Shown here: positions 53,630 to 62,460 of the stretch, one piece after another
Layout: the number at the start of each line of letters is the position of its first letter
How positions within the stretch are numbered: position 1 is the stretch's first letter
Assembly: GCA_039989855.1 (NCBI GenBank)
Contig: JBDXGZ010000003.1
Coordinates: 1 to 64,000, forward strand
DNA: 64,000 nt
Source of the DNA: CALFVT01 sp039989855
Lineage (GTDB): Bacteria > Pseudomonadota > Alphaproteobacteria > Caulobacterales > Maricaulaceae
Reading direction: 5' to 3'
Program-made: the position numbers and the translations under genes
The notes under the pieces: generated by a model
Databases searched by the model: none
What the model saw: the letters and a program-made list of their open reading frames with translations, nothing else
What the model was told of the DNA's origin: nothing

Positions 53630-54415
53630 ATGAATGCTCTAAAAATTGCCGCGACAGGCATGGCAGCACAGCAAATTCGCGTGGATGTCATTTCAAACAA
53701 TCTTGCAAATATGAGTACAACCGCTTATCAGCCGCGCGTCGCTGAATTTGCCGATTTATTATATCAACAACATTTACCGCCTGGTGCGGTGTCTTCGCAG
53801 ACAGGTAATATTGTACCTGCTGGTATTCAAATAGGTATGGGTGTGCGTCCGTCGACAGTGTCTATAGAAATTACTCAAGGCGGCTTAAGTCCAACAGGCG
53901 GCGATTTGGATCTCGCGATTGAAGGACGGGGTTACTTTGAGATTACGCTTCCAAGTGGGGAGGCGTCTTATACGCGTGACGGTAAGTTTTTCCGAGATGC
54001 AGAGGGTCTTATCGTTAATACCGATGGGTTTCCGCTCGCAGATAATATCACGATTCCAATTGATACGCGTCGACTGACAATAAGCCAAGACGGCACTGTT
54101 AGTGCCTTCTTTGATAATGCCCCAGAAGGTCAGGAAATTGGTACGATATCTATGACGGTGTTCGCTAACCCCAAAGGCCTCGAAGCTATGGGCGGGAATT
54201 TGTTTCGCGAGACATCCGCGTCTGGTGCGCCCATTGTTGGCGAGCCAGGGAGTGAAGGCATAGGCACGATGCGGCAAGGCTATCTGGAAGACTCTGGCGT
54301 TGACGTTGTCGAAGAAATTTCTGAACTCATTGAAGCCCAACGTGGCTATGAATTAAATTCCAAAGTCATCACGGCCTCAGATGAAATGCTGGCGGCTACA
54401 ACGCGGATTAGATAG
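53630..54415 (+). CDS. flgG: Distal rod protein FlgG
   Basis: A 261-residue rod protein of normal length: MNALKIAATGMAAQQIRVDV, ISNNLANMSTTAYQPR, and the C-terminus VDVVEEISELIEAQRGYELN. A strong AGGGAGG lies before the ATG. Followed without gap by flgA. Confidence 0.97.
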   Translation: MNALKIAATGMAAQQIRVDVISNNLANMSTTAYQPRVAEFADLLYQQHLPPGAVSSQTGNIVPAGIQIGMGVRPSTVSIEITQGGLSPTGGDLDLAIEGRGYFEITLPSGEASYTRDGKFFRDAEGLIVNTDGFPLADNITIPIDTRRLTISQDGTVSAFFDNAPEGQEIGTISMTVFANPKGLEAMGGNLFRETSASGAPIVGEPGSEGIGTMRQGYLEDSGVDVVEEISELIEAQRGYELNSKVITASDEMLAATTRIR

Positions 54416-54844
54416 ATGAAATATCTTAGCCTCGTATTTTCTCTGGTTTTAATCGCCGCCCCTATCTCTGCTTTTGCAGGAACAGTGACTGCTAATTCAA
54501 CGCTGAAACGCGGGGATGTCCTGCAAGCGCGTGATTTAACGATTGTGGCTAACAAAGGGGAGCACCGCGACGATATTTTAGTCGGGTATGTCGGCAAGCA
54601 AGTAAAGCGTACTATTTATGCTGGGCATGTTTTAAAGCCTGACTTTGTAGGTAATCCTATATTGGTTAAGCGTAATAGCCGCGTCAATATGGTTTACCGT
54701 TTTGGCCGCCTCGAGATCAATGCGTGGGGACGCGCATTAGATGAGGGCAGTGAAGGTGACATGATAAATATTATGAACTTGGAATCTCGTCAGCGCATTC
54801 AAGGTATTGTTCTGGCATCTGGTCTTATAGAGGTACGCACATGA
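54416..54844 (+). CDS. flgA: P-ring assembly chaperone FlgA (short form)
   Basis: A 142-residue protein with signal peptide (cut after SAFA) and one SAF-type domain (TLKRGDVLQARDLTI, VGKQVKRTIYAGHVLKPDFV). About 80 residues shorter than the enterobacterial protein: only the SAF and C-terminal beta region are kept. Acts in the periplasm to help FlgI ring assembly. Starts right after the flgG stop and overlaps flgH by four bases. Confidence 0.88.
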   Translation: MKYLSLVFSLVLIAAPISAFAGTVTANSTLKRGDVLQARDLTIVANKGEHRDDILVGYVGKQVKRTIYAGHVLKPDFVGNPILVKRNSRVNMVYRFGRLEINAWGRALDEGSEGDMINIMNLESRQRIQGIVLASGLIEVRT

Positions 54845-55605
54845 CATTTTCATTAGATTTATTATCATCGTCTTTTATCAAACCGGCGGCTTTGCTAGTT
54901 GTTTTCACGCTTTCCGCCTGTGCATCCAATAATGGATTACAACCGCCAAATGACCTTCCAACTAATTGGGATACATCTGGCCAATATATTGACGCTCCAC
55001 CTGTTTTACAGAAGGATGTCCCGGATCAAAATACGAGTAATGCGCAAGCGACATCACTTTGGAGTAGTAGTCCAAAGTCTCTGTTTGGTGACCGTAGAGC
55101 CAGTCAACATGGTGACATTCTGACGGTTGTTATTGAGATTGATGATGAGGCTGAAATTGTAAACTCAGTCACGCAAAACCGACAAAGTGATCAAGACTTT
55201 TCTCTTAATGCTTTATTCGGACTTCCAGAGTTTTTAACACCAAAATTGCCGGATGGCGCAGGTTTGTCGCCTGGCCTAGATATTAATCGTGGGAGTAGCG
55301 TGAATGGGAATGGAAATATTAGACGCCAAGAAACACTCACGCTTCGTCTTGCTGCACGTGTTGTAAACGTAACCCCAAATGGATATTTAAGTTTAGCTGG
55401 ACGGCAAGAGGTCATCGTCAATAATGAAGCGCGCTATCTTCAGGTCACGGGTCTTGTTCGGCCTGAGGATATCACGCGCTTAAATACAATTACATATGAT
55501 AAGATCGCTGAAGCCAGAGTTTTCTATGGTGGGCAAGGTCAAATAACTGATAGTGTCCGCCCGCGTATCGGAGATAAAGTTTTATCAAAAGTCATTCCTT
55601 TTTAG
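54841..55605 (+). CDS. flgH: Flagellar L-ring lipoprotein FlgH
   Basis: A 254-residue outer-membrane ring lipoprotein: lipobox LSAC (C27), SLFGDRRASQHGDILTVVIE, an RRQETLTLRLAARVVNVTPN stretch and NGYLSLAGRQEVIVN, then VRPEDITRLNTI, all family blocks. Coupled to flgA by an ATGA overlap. Confidence 0.96.
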   Translation: MTFSLDLLSSSFIKPAALLVVFTLSACASNNGLQPPNDLPTNWDTSGQYIDAPPVLQKDVPDQNTSNAQATSLWSSSPKSLFGDRRASQHGDILTVVIEIDDEAEIVNSVTQNRQSDQDFSLNALFGLPEFLTPKLPDGAGLSPGLDINRGSSVNGNGNIRRQETLTLRLAARVVNVTPNGYLSLAGRQEVIVNNEARYLQVTGLVRPEDITRLNTITYDKIAEARVFYGGQGQITDSVRPRIGDKVLSKVIPF

Positions 55606-55623
55606 AACAGATTTGTATTTCTC

Positions 55624-56253
55624 ATGAAAAAAATTATATTTCCTATTTTAATGATCCTTTTCGTGATTGGCGGTGTTATTGCCGCTGATTTCGTGAAACG
55701 CTCCGCATCTTCTGGCGGGGACGGTGAAGCTCACGCAGAGTCTAAAAAAGATAAAAAGAAGGCGGATAAGGGGCATGGTAAGGATGATAAAGGTCACGGT
55801 AAGGATGACAAAGGTCACGGTAAGGACAAAAAAAGCAAAAAAGATAAGAAGAAAAAAGATAAGAAGAAAAAAGATAAGGGTCATAAAAAAGGGAAGGGGG
55901 ATCATGGTGGAGATTCTTATGATTCCGACGCACTTTCCTTTTATAAGTTTAAACGGCAATTTGTCGTCCCTGTGATGACGCAAGGAAAAATTGAAGCTTT
56001 GGTGATTATGAATTTAAGTTTGGAGTTAAATTCTGATGCGCCTGACAACATTTATACTTTAGAGCCGAAGTTTCGGGACGCTTTGACGCGTGAATTATTA
56101 ACGCTATCCAATAAAGGTGTATTTGGTGAAAATCTGACATCGGTGGAAAGCTACGAGGATGTTCGCAGCACTTTATTGTCTGCGGTGAAGTCGGTAACGA
56201 TTGAAGGTGTTCAGGATATTCTTATCCTTGATGTTGCGCGTCAAGAGCAGTAG
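55624..56253 (+). CDS. Second FliL-like protein with Lys/His/Gly repeat linker
   Basis: A 209-residue protein: membrane helix (about 5-22), then a very charged linker (about 38-98) with three DKGHGKD repeats and runs of Lys/Asp, then a FliL-type domain (YKFKRQFVVPVMTQGKIEAL to the end). In the family FliL is periplasmic, so the linker would be too; His-rich repeats could bind metal (inference). A more usual FliL is at 37921-38436. Last gene before a terminator. Confidence 0.75.
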   Translation: MKKIIFPILMILFVIGGVIAADFVKRSASSGGDGEAHAESKKDKKKADKGHGKDDKGHGKDDKGHGKDKKSKKDKKKKDKKKKDKGHKKGKGDHGGDSYDSDALSFYKFKRQFVVPVMTQGKIEALVIMNLSLELNSDAPDNIYTLEPKFRDALTRELLTLSNKGVFGENLTSVESYEDVRSTLLSAVKSVTIEGVQDILILDVARQEQ

Positions 56254-56259
56254 GAAAAC

Positions 56260-56287
56260 GAGCCTCCTTTTCAAGAGGCTCATCTTT
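56260..56287. terminator. Intrinsic terminator between convergent genes
   Basis: GAGCCTC-N8-GAGGCTC (56260-56281) is followed by ATCTTTTT on the plus strand and by GTTTTC on the minus strand. It should end the flgF-to-FliL transcript and may also act on the convergent flgD side. Confidence 0.8.
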
Positions 56288-56290
56288 TTA

Positions 56291-56698
56291 TTAAGTTGTT
56301 GGTTCTGATTGCGATGGGTTTACGAAAGTAGACTGTGCAAGCAATAGAGCGATGTCTTCAAGAACAGCATTACCTTCGGCTTGTAATTCAAGATTTGAAA
56401 AGGTCGCCAACTGTTCCACGAATTGCGTCGAGTCTAGAGGCGCGAGCGGGTCCTGGTTTCGAATTTGAGCCGTTAACAATGTCAAAAATGTCGTAAACTC
56501 CTCTGCTTGTGCAGATGATGTTGTCGCGCTTGTGGTGTTCGTCGAGGTTGTGGTTGTGGTTGTGGTTGTGTCAGTTGTATCAGATGTGTCTGATGTTTCA
56601 TTGATGATAGGTTCAGTGGTTTCAGCATCCTCAGATGTGGAAAACAGCGGTTGTTGTTGTTGACCTTGGGTGAGGGCGACGAGGCTATTGATATTCAT
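56291..56698 (-). CDS. flgD: Hook cap protein FlgD, short form
   Basis: A 135-residue protein. A low-complexity Asp/Ser/Thr stretch (about 36-65) precedes the FlgD N-terminal signature FTTFLTLLTAQIRNQDPLAP and FVEQLATFSNLE. It then ends, without the FLN-type and Tudor-like domains that make typical FlgD about 220 residues. A short form can still cap the hook in principle; alternatively the missing domains are supplied elsewhere. Follows fliK by nine bases on the same strand. Confidence 0.85.
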   Translation of the reverse strand: MNINSLVALTQGQQQQPLFSTSEDAETTEPIINETSDTSDTTDTTTTTTTTSTNTTSATTSSAQAEEFTTFLTLLTAQIRNQDPLAPLDSTQFVEQLATFSNLELQAEGNAVLEDIALLLAQSTFVNPSQSEPTT

Positions 56699-56707
56699 AA
56701 CGGACTC

Positions 56708-58423
56708 CTACAGTTTGATATCGATGGCAGTTTCGGGTGATAATTTATACAAAGTGTTTGCTGGTAGTGCGGCTGTTGTTGCCTCTTCTAACTCAGAGCC
56801 TGTGTTAGAAAAACTCGGCGATTCATCAAATGAATCGGAACTATTGTCTTGTGATGTATTATTTTGCTCAAAGTTAAGTGTAACATTGTTAAACCCATTT
56901 TCTTTAAGTATTTGCTGAAAAAACTCAGCTTTATCTTTCAAGTGTACGGCTGTCTCTGCCACATCTGACCTTAGTGTCGCGATCACGCTTCGGTCAGTGT
57001 CGAACTGAAAGTCAATATAAACGCGACCCATTTCGGGTGGATCAAGACGCACAGAAATGCCGGATTGCGTTTCTTGTACTTTAACCAAATTTTGAGCGAT
57101 GGTCTGAATCGCTGGGTGAGATGTTGGCAGGTTTGTCGTAATATTTGCCGTATGAGGCACTCGAACCTGAGTATCTACGATGGGATTTGCGACGGTTGCC
57201 AGGGGGGCAGCGGCGTCTAAGCTTATCTTGGGTATAATGCTGACAGGGTCAGTTTTAATGGCTTCGCTAGACGTAAGCGCGTGTGCCGAGATATTATCTT
57301 GTGTTGAGGTTACTAAAAGCTGCGGTGTATTTGGCGGAACGGTTGGCTCCTTTAAAGGGACTGAGTTAGCTATAGGATTGTTCGATTGAATATCCTTTTG
57401 AGCGCTTGAGTCAATATGGGGTGCTTCTGTATGGTCTATACGGTTCTGGGACTGCGGGGTGACAGTCGTTGCCAAGGTAAGCTCTCTCGCAACAGGTTCA
57501 ACTGTTGAAGTGTTGGCTTGAAGGTTCGTTTCTGTACTTGCTACTGTTGAGGTTGTTTTTACCTGCTCTGTAAGTCCATCCGTCTGCGCTGTTACTATAT
57601 TTGTTTCAAGAATGTTCGTTGCAACGAATTGAGCCGTTGGGAGGGTAGGCTGAACATTTGTCTCGCTATTTGTGCTAACCGAATTTGTTATTACGTTATC
57701 TGACTCAAGAACGTTCGTTACAACGGTTTCAGCCGTTGGAAGTTTAGGCTGAACATTTGTCTCGCTATTTGTACTAAGTGAATTTGTTATTGCGTTATCT
57801 GTCTCAAGAACGTTCGTTACAACGGTTTCAGCCGTTGGAAGTTTAGGCTGAGCATTTGTCTCACTATTTGTACTAAGTGAATTCGTTATTGCGTTATTTA
57901 GCTCAAGAACGTTTGTCTCACTATTTGTACTAAGTGAGTTCGTTATGACGTTATTTATATCCTTTGGATTTATATTCTCTGGCGTTGTGTCTTCTGGCGC
58001 TTGCTGTGCTAGGTTTGTGTTTAGCTGGTTCGAAGTGCTTAATGGTGTTTGAATTTCATTTGAGACCGTTGACGATGAAATTAACTCTTCAACTATGGAA
58101 CCGCCCGTTTGCTTTGGTAAAGCAGGTGTGTCTACTAGGTTTGCGACGAGACTAATATCTTGTGTGGCCCCCTGCGGGTTAGGCTGCTGATTTGTGAGGC
58201 CTAAAAAAATGTCGGCATGTAAGTAGTCGTCATTAACTCTATCAATATTAATAGAGTCAATATTATTTATATTGCCTGCCTCTATATTTGGCGTTGGAGC
58301 ACCATGGCTTTCAGCATAAGTTGAAAACAACTTTACTGGTTGAGTTAAATCTTCAGCGACCTCGGGAACAGGTTCAGCTTGCGGCGGAATTTTGACGTCA
58401 GAAACTTTGGTGTTAATATTCAT
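56708..58423 (-). CDS. fliK: Hook-length control protein FliK with internal repeats
   Basis: A 571-residue protein rich in Ser, Thr, Asn and Gln. The C-terminal hook-length domain (about 440-525) has SGISVRLDPPEMGRVYIDFQ and KAEFFQQILKENGF. The N-terminal part contains 33-residue tandem repeats (NAITNSLSTNSETN, then QPKLPTAETVVTNVLE). FliK is exported as a molecular ruler, so repeat number should alter hook length (family knowledge plus inference). Paired with flgD. Confidence 0.88.
   Translation of the reverse strand: MNINTKVSDVKIPPQAEPVPEVAEDLTQPVKLFSTYAESHGAPTPNIEAGNINNIDSINIDRVNDDYLHADIFLGLTNQQPNPQGATQDISLVANLVDTPALPKQTGGSIVEELISSSTVSNEIQTPLSTSNQLNTNLAQQAPEDTTPENINPKDINNVITNSLSTNSETNVLELNNAITNSLSTNSETNAQPKLPTAETVVTNVLETDNAITNSLSTNSETNVQPKLPTAETVVTNVLESDNVITNSVSTNSETNVQPTLPTAQFVATNILETNIVTAQTDGLTEQVKTTSTVASTETNLQANTSTVEPVARELTLATTVTPQSQNRIDHTEAPHIDSSAQKDIQSNNPIANSVPLKEPTVPPNTPQLLVTSTQDNISAHALTSSEAIKTDPVSIIPKISLDAAAPLATVANPIVDTQVRVPHTANITTNLPTSHPAIQTIAQNLVKVQETQSGISVRLDPPEMGRVYIDFQFDTDRSVIATLRSDVAETAVHLKDKAEFFQQILKENGFNNVTLNFEQNNTSQDNSSDSFDESPSFSNTGSELEEATTAALPANTLYKLSPETAIDIKL
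57612..57956. repeat. 99-bp tandem repeats inside fliK
   Basis: Units begin at 57612, 57711 and 57810 with an exact 99-base period (33 codons). A fourth, shortened unit begins at 57909, with its middle removed. The second and third units are nearly identical; the first is more diverged. The period keeps the frame, so copy-number changes would lengthen or shorten FliK without disrupting it. Confidence 0.9.
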
Positions 58424-58500
58424 AATACACTAAATAAATCAAAAGTATTTACTAATCCTTTACGTGTTAAAAAATATAGTTAACAAAATAAGGTCATTAC

Positions 58501-58878
58501 ATGGTTTCTTCAGTTTCATCTTTTCAAGCGTCGTCAGCATCTACTGAGACACTTATTTCGACGTCTGAAGAAACAGACCGTGCGCTTAAGGAAGCTGAGT
58601 TACGTCAATCGGCGCAGGATTTTGAAGCGTCTTATATCGCGCAAATGCTAACCTTCAGCGGACTAGATAAAGCCTTGATGTCGGGCGGGGGTGAAGACGT
58701 AGCAGCTTTTGCAAGTTTTTATATTGAAAGCTTTGCAGCGGAAATCGCCGAAAAAGGTGGTTTTGGCCTCGCCGATAATTTCTATGAGCAAATGCTTAAA
58801 ATGAGCGGCTTGTCAGAAATAGATAATAATGAGTTGAATAACGGAGAGGTCTCTCATGTCGACTTTGGTAAATTGTAA
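58501..58878 (+). CDS. Rod-binding protein (FlgJ N-terminal type)
   Basis: A 125-residue protein with the rod-binding domain alone: DFEASYIAQMLTFSGLDKAL and EKGGFGLADNFYEQMLKM. It lacks the muramidase domain of enterobacterial FlgJ, as usual in alphaproteobacteria, where a separate enzyme opens the wall. Overlaps the FlgN-like gene by 23 bases. Confidence 0.85.
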   Translation: MVSSVSSFQASSASTETLISTSEETDRALKEAELRQSAQDFEASYIAQMLTFSGLDKALMSGGGEDVAAFASFYIESFAAEIAEKGGFGLADNFYEQMLKMSGLSEIDNNELNNGEVSHVDFGKL

Positions 58879-59242
58879 TCTTAAAATCTCTGAACTCATT
58901 GCTATATTAAAGCAAGAAATGACAATGCTGAGTAAAGGCCGCATAGATGGTCTTGACGATATTGTGCGTCAAAAAAGAGACGGGATGGCAGAGCTGGTCA
59001 TGTTAACTGCGGGTTTAACCTCAAGTGAGAGCGTCGCTAATATTGCACCACAGATGAAAAAACTAAAACGCTTAGCTGATGAAAACGGTCTAATGTTGAA
59101 AAGCGTATTAAATGGACTACGGTCTGCACGTAAACGGTTACAGGCTTTACAAAATCAGCAAGCCCAAGTTGGGGCTTATAATAGAACGGGCGGCGCACTA
59201 TATTTAACAGAGGAAAGTATTCTTTCTGAAAAAAAGGTGTAA
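58856..59242 (+). CDS. FlgN-like flagellar export chaperone
   Basis: A 128-residue, all-helical protein with a long coiled-coil core and the ending RLQALQNQQAQVGAYNRTGG, typical of alphaproteobacterial FlgN-like proteins that chaperone FlgK and FlgL. Sequence conservation is low, so the call leans on position after the rod-binding gene. Confidence 0.7.
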   Translation: MSTLVNCNLKISELIAILKQEMTMLSKGRIDGLDDIVRQKRDGMAELVMLTAGLTSSESVANIAPQMKKLKRLADENGLMLKSVLNGLRSARKRLQALQNQQAQVGAYNRTGGALYLTEESILSEKKV

Positions 59243-59442
59243 ATTAATATAATGTTATTATTTGGTGTATAAATAAGTTACGTGGCTCAGGAGAGTCGCG
59301 CTGTGTTAGGCAAACTTCAAGTGAGGGATGCCGAGCATAAATGTCAGGATGACTTAGGTGGTTTCATTCAATTCGGAATGCGATCAATACGGAGCTTTTG
59401 CTCTAATTTTCAAGCGCGTAAGCGCATATAAAGGAAAACCCT

Positions 59443-60639
59443 ATGTCTAGTATTCTTACAAACCAAAGTGCACTTGTTGCCCTTGACACACTTCGCAATA
59501 TTAATAGCGATCTTAGTTCTGTTCAGAACGAAATCTCAACTGGTAAAAAAGTTTCTAATGCCAAAGATAACTCATCAATCTATGCGATTTCAACAGTAAT
59601 CCAAACTGATATCGATAGTTTTAAGCAAGTTTCTGACTCATTAAGTCTTGGTTCTGCGACAGTTGGTGTTGCACGATCTGCTTCTGAGCAAGTAACAGAT
59701 CTTTTACAAGACGCTAAAGAGCTGATCGTTTCTGCTCAAGAAGAAAATGTCGATCGTACAAAAATTCAAGCTAGTTTTGACGAGCTTGTTGGTAACGTTC
59801 AGTCTATCGTTGGTGCGGCTCAATTTAATGGCCAAAACCTTCTAAGCTCAGACGGAAGCATTAATATCCTATCTTCACTTGATCGTTCATCTGATGGAAC
59901 TGTTACAGCTTCACAGATTAATGTTGAGCGTCAAAATTTAACAACTAGCGCTGCGACTGCAGGTACAGATACATTGGAAGCTGGTAATGGCGGTACAGCC
60001 ACGATTACGGGTGGTACTGTTGCTGATAATGCCGATGCTACAGTGACTATCGCTGCTGGTACAAATGGCGTTGTGGCAGGCACGACGACATCTTTTGACG
60101 TTGATGGTGAAACCGTTTCATATACTTCTGTTGAAGGAGATACGAATGAAGAGGTTGCTGCGGGCTTAGTCGCCGCGGCTGGAGCCTTGAATGACGGCGC
60201 GGGCATTGATGGTTATACATTTGCAGCGTCTGCTGGCGTGGTAACTGTTTCTAATGGAACAGGTGGTGCTGGTGTAGTCGATAATGAAGCTGTCGGTCAA
60301 GGCGGGGTAGCCGCTGGTGCTCTCGCAGGTCTTGATACGATCGATCTGACGACCAACGAAGGTGCAGCCCAAGCTCTGACTGACATCGAAGGATTTTTAC
60401 AGTCATCTATTGATGCTGCAGCTAGCTTCGGTGCGAAACAAAACCGTATTGAGAATCAAGGTGATTTCTTGAGCTCATTGACAGACAGTTTGACTGTTGG
60501 TGTTGGTGCACTCGTTGACTCTGATCTTGAAGAAGCGTCTGCTCGTTTGCAGTCACTTCAGGTTCAACAGCAGCTTGGTGTTCAGGCTCTGTCAATTGCC
60601 AACCAAGGACCACAGCAGCTTCTTTCACTCTTCCGATAG
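59443..60639 (+). CDS. Flagellin
   Basis: A 398-residue filament subunit: conserved N-terminal helices (SSILTNQSALVALDTLRNIN, STGKKVSNAKDNSSIYAIST) and C-terminal helices (LQSLQVQQQLGVQALSIANQ, QQLLSLFR). A central Gly/Ala/Thr-rich domain (about 165-300) is longer than in the roughly 275-residue Caulobacter flagellins. AAGGAAAA lies before the ATG. The 200-base leader (59243-59442) should hold its promoter, but I cannot identify a clear sigma-54 or sigma-28 site. The FlaF and FlbT regulators follow. Confidence 0.96.
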   Translation: MSSILTNQSALVALDTLRNINSDLSSVQNEISTGKKVSNAKDNSSIYAISTVIQTDIDSFKQVSDSLSLGSATVGVARSASEQVTDLLQDAKELIVSAQEENVDRTKIQASFDELVGNVQSIVGAAQFNGQNLLSSDGSINILSSLDRSSDGTVTASQINVERQNLTTSAATAGTDTLEAGNGGTATITGGTVADNADATVTIAAGTNGVVAGTTTSFDVDGETVSYTSVEGDTNEEVAAGLVAAAGALNDGAGIDGYTFAASAGVVTVSNGTGGAGVVDNEAVGQGGVAAGALAGLDTIDLTTNEGAAQALTDIEGFLQSSIDAAASFGAKQNRIENQGDFLSSLTDSLTVGVGALVDSDLEEASARLQSLQVQQQLGVQALSIANQGPQQLLSLFR

Positions 60640-60684
60640 ATTAAGGTCGGAAGGGTTGAGAACTAAGTTTCTCTCCAATTAACC

Positions 60685-60706
60685 CGGAGCGGGTCGTCCC
60701 GCTCCG
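60685..60706 (+). terminator. Strong hairpin after flagellin
   Basis: CGGAGCGGG-TCGT-CCCGCTCCG, a perfect 9-bp stem 45 bases past the flagellin stop. No U-tract follows, so it may stabilise the abundant flagellin mRNA or work as a partial terminator before flaF. Confidence 0.75.
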
Positions 60707-60735
60707 AACATAATTAATATGTAAAGGATATAGAG

Positions 60736-61140
60736 ATGACAGCTGCAAGTTTTGCACAACAGGCTTATAAAAATTCACAACGTGAATTAGCCTCAGAAAA
60801 GTCTATAGAGCTCCAAGTTTTTTATCAAATAACCTCCCGCATGCGTGCTGCCGATATTTCAGAAACGGGTGGAATGTCTAAACTTGCTGAAGCTTTGACT
60901 GATAATATGAAACTATGGAATATCTTATTTTCAGATCTATCGCTGGCGAGCAATAAAATGCCGGACGAGCTGAAAGCTCAAATTATGTCACTGGCTAAGT
61001 TTACACAGTCTCAAACATTTGAAATATTGGCAGGTCGTGCCAAGCATGACGTCCTTATCGACATAAACCAAGCGATGATGAATGGTATGCGAGCTGGATC
61101 AAAAGTAGATATGATAACCCAAGAAACTAAGGTAGCATAA
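60736..61140 (+). CDS. flaF: Flagellin assembly regulator FlaF
   Basis: A 134-residue alphaproteobacterial protein that promotes flagellin synthesis and secretion. Matches the family: YKNSQRELASEKSIELQVFY, a TSRMRAADISETGGMSKLAE block, and LWNILFSDLS. Two bases before flbT, so the two are co-translated. Confidence 0.93.
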   Translation: MTAASFAQQAYKNSQRELASEKSIELQVFYQITSRMRAADISETGGMSKLAEALTDNMKLWNILFSDLSLASNKMPDELKAQIMSLAKFTQSQTFEILAGRAKHDVLIDINQAMMNGMRAGSKVDMITQETKVA

Positions 61141-61142
61141 TC

Positions 61143-61586
61143 ATGGCTGGTCTCGTTTTAAGTCTAAAACCTAACGAAAAATTTCTCGTCAATGGCGCCT
61201 TACTGAGTAATGGCCCCAAACGGGGGCAGATTTGTGTGGGTGACGATGATGTTCATGTTTTACGTATGAGCGATGTTATACATCCTGACGAGGTCAATAC
61301 TCCCATTCGTCGCGTTTATTATGCGACGCAAATTATTTTATCTGGCGATGCTGGAGCGATAGAAATTGACGGTGAAATCCGTGAAGGTTTAGACGCACTA
61401 AGTACCGTGTTTGAAGGCACACCGCTCAAGAAAAATATTGAAAAAGCTCAATTTGCCGTTAAAAATGGACGCTATTATTCGGTTCTTTGCGCGTTAAAAC
61501 CTCTGCTAAAGGTTGAAGAAGACCTGTTGGCAAAACCTGTTCCCGTAATCTCACCCACAGAGATGCTGTCTGCTATGGCAAGTTAA
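61143..61586 (+). CDS. flbT: Flagellin mRNA regulator FlbT
   Basis: A 147-residue protein that represses flagellin translation before hook completion in alphaproteobacteria by acting on the flagellin leader RNA. Family features: VLSLKPNEKFLVNGALLSNG, VLRMSDVIHPDEVNTPIRRV and GRYYSVLCALKPLL. Expected target is the 200-base leader of the flagellin gene upstream. Confidence 0.93.
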   Translation: MAGLVLSLKPNEKFLVNGALLSNGPKRGQICVGDDDVHVLRMSDVIHPDEVNTPIRRVYYATQIILSGDAGAIEIDGEIREGLDALSTVFEGTPLKKNIEKAQFAVKNGRYYSVLCALKPLLKVEEDLLAKPVPVISPTEMLSAMAS

Positions 61587-61595
61587 CGGTTTCCC

Positions 61596-62435
61596 ATGCC
61601 GTTTACACCTACCATACCAGCGTCCGGTTTGGCCGGTTGGAATTTTCTGCAGTTATCTATACAATCCCAAACAGAAATTTTCAACCGGTCACCGGATATT
61701 CAAAGAGAAGTTGAATACTTCACTGAGAATATTGGGTCAGTAGAAACATTAGATGATTTTATTTCTGATCGTCGGCTCCTACGCGTTAGCTTGGGGGCCT
61801 TTGGTCTTGATGATGAGATTAATAAAGGTGCGCTCGTCCGTAGAATTCTGGCGGAAGGTACTGAAGACTCAAGCGCATTTGCTGTACGTTTGAATAATAC
61901 AAATTATTTAAATTATGCTGATACATTTAGGTTTGATAGCGAGGAAAATTTTCAACCCCCTGACGGATTAGTTGATCAAATTTTATCGCAATACCATGAC
62001 CTTCAATTCGAAAGAGAGTTAGATAATGTTGATCCTAATCTTCGCTTAGCGTCTAATTTCCAACGTGAAATTGTTAATATTGCAGAGTCGGCGTCAACAG
62101 AACGCGCAGGTTTTTTTCGCGTTTTAGGGTCTGAGCCTCTACGCGAAGTTGTAGAAACTATTTTCGGTCTACCATCGAGTTTTTCCCAATTAGATATCGA
62201 TAGACAGGCTGATATTTTACAAGAACGTACATTGAGAACGTTTGGAAGTGATAGTTTAGATGTATTTTTAGACCCTGATAATGTTGACAGAGCGATACAA
62301 CGTTTCTTTGTTCAAAGGCAAATTGAAGAGGGCCCTTCCGCGTCGACACGCGGGTCGACGGCCTTAACGCTGCTAAGCAGTGGCGGTGGGCTTGGGAGTA
62401 CAGGAATTACTAACTTGCTATTATCAAATATTTAA
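61596..62435 (+). CDS. DUF1217 flagellar-locus protein
   Basis: A 279-residue protein with the alphaproteobacterial DUF1217 features: REVEYFTENIGSVETLDDFI, RRLLRVSLGAFGLDDEINKG, and the LPSSFSQLDIDRQADILQ segment. Such genes occur in alphaproteobacterial flagellar clusters; function unsettled, with an axial or capping role proposed from context. Starts nine bases after flbT. Confidence 0.85.
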   Translation: MPFTPTIPASGLAGWNFLQLSIQSQTEIFNRSPDIQREVEYFTENIGSVETLDDFISDRRLLRVSLGAFGLDDEINKGALVRRILAEGTEDSSAFAVRLNNTNYLNYADTFRFDSEENFQPPDGLVDQILSQYHDLQFERELDNVDPNLRLASNFQREIVNIAESASTERAGFFRVLGSEPLREVVETIFGLPSSFSQLDIDRQADILQERTLRTFGSDSLDVFLDPDNVDRAIQRFFVQRQIEEGPSASTRGSTALTLLSSGGGLGSTGITNLLLSNI

Positions 62436-62460
62436 TAGAAATATTATGCGCGGTTACGGT

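Noticed and set aside
53885..54340. 151-codon frame antisense to flgG
   Set aside because: Shadow of a clear rod-protein gene; no start context or homology.
55648..55983. Frames opposite the FliL-like linker rich in Phe/Leu
   Set aside because: They are the complement of a Lys-rich repeat, which automatically encodes hydrophobic runs; not a membrane protein gene.
57612..57956. CRISPR-like periodic repeats
   Set aside because: The units abut with no spacers, keep a 99-bp coding period and lie in the fliK frame, so this is a coding tandem repeat. No CRISPR array or cas gene is in the window.
59243..59442. A sigma-54 promoter for flagellin
   Set aside because: TGGC near 59282 is not followed by a GC at the required spacing, and no other match was convincing by eye.
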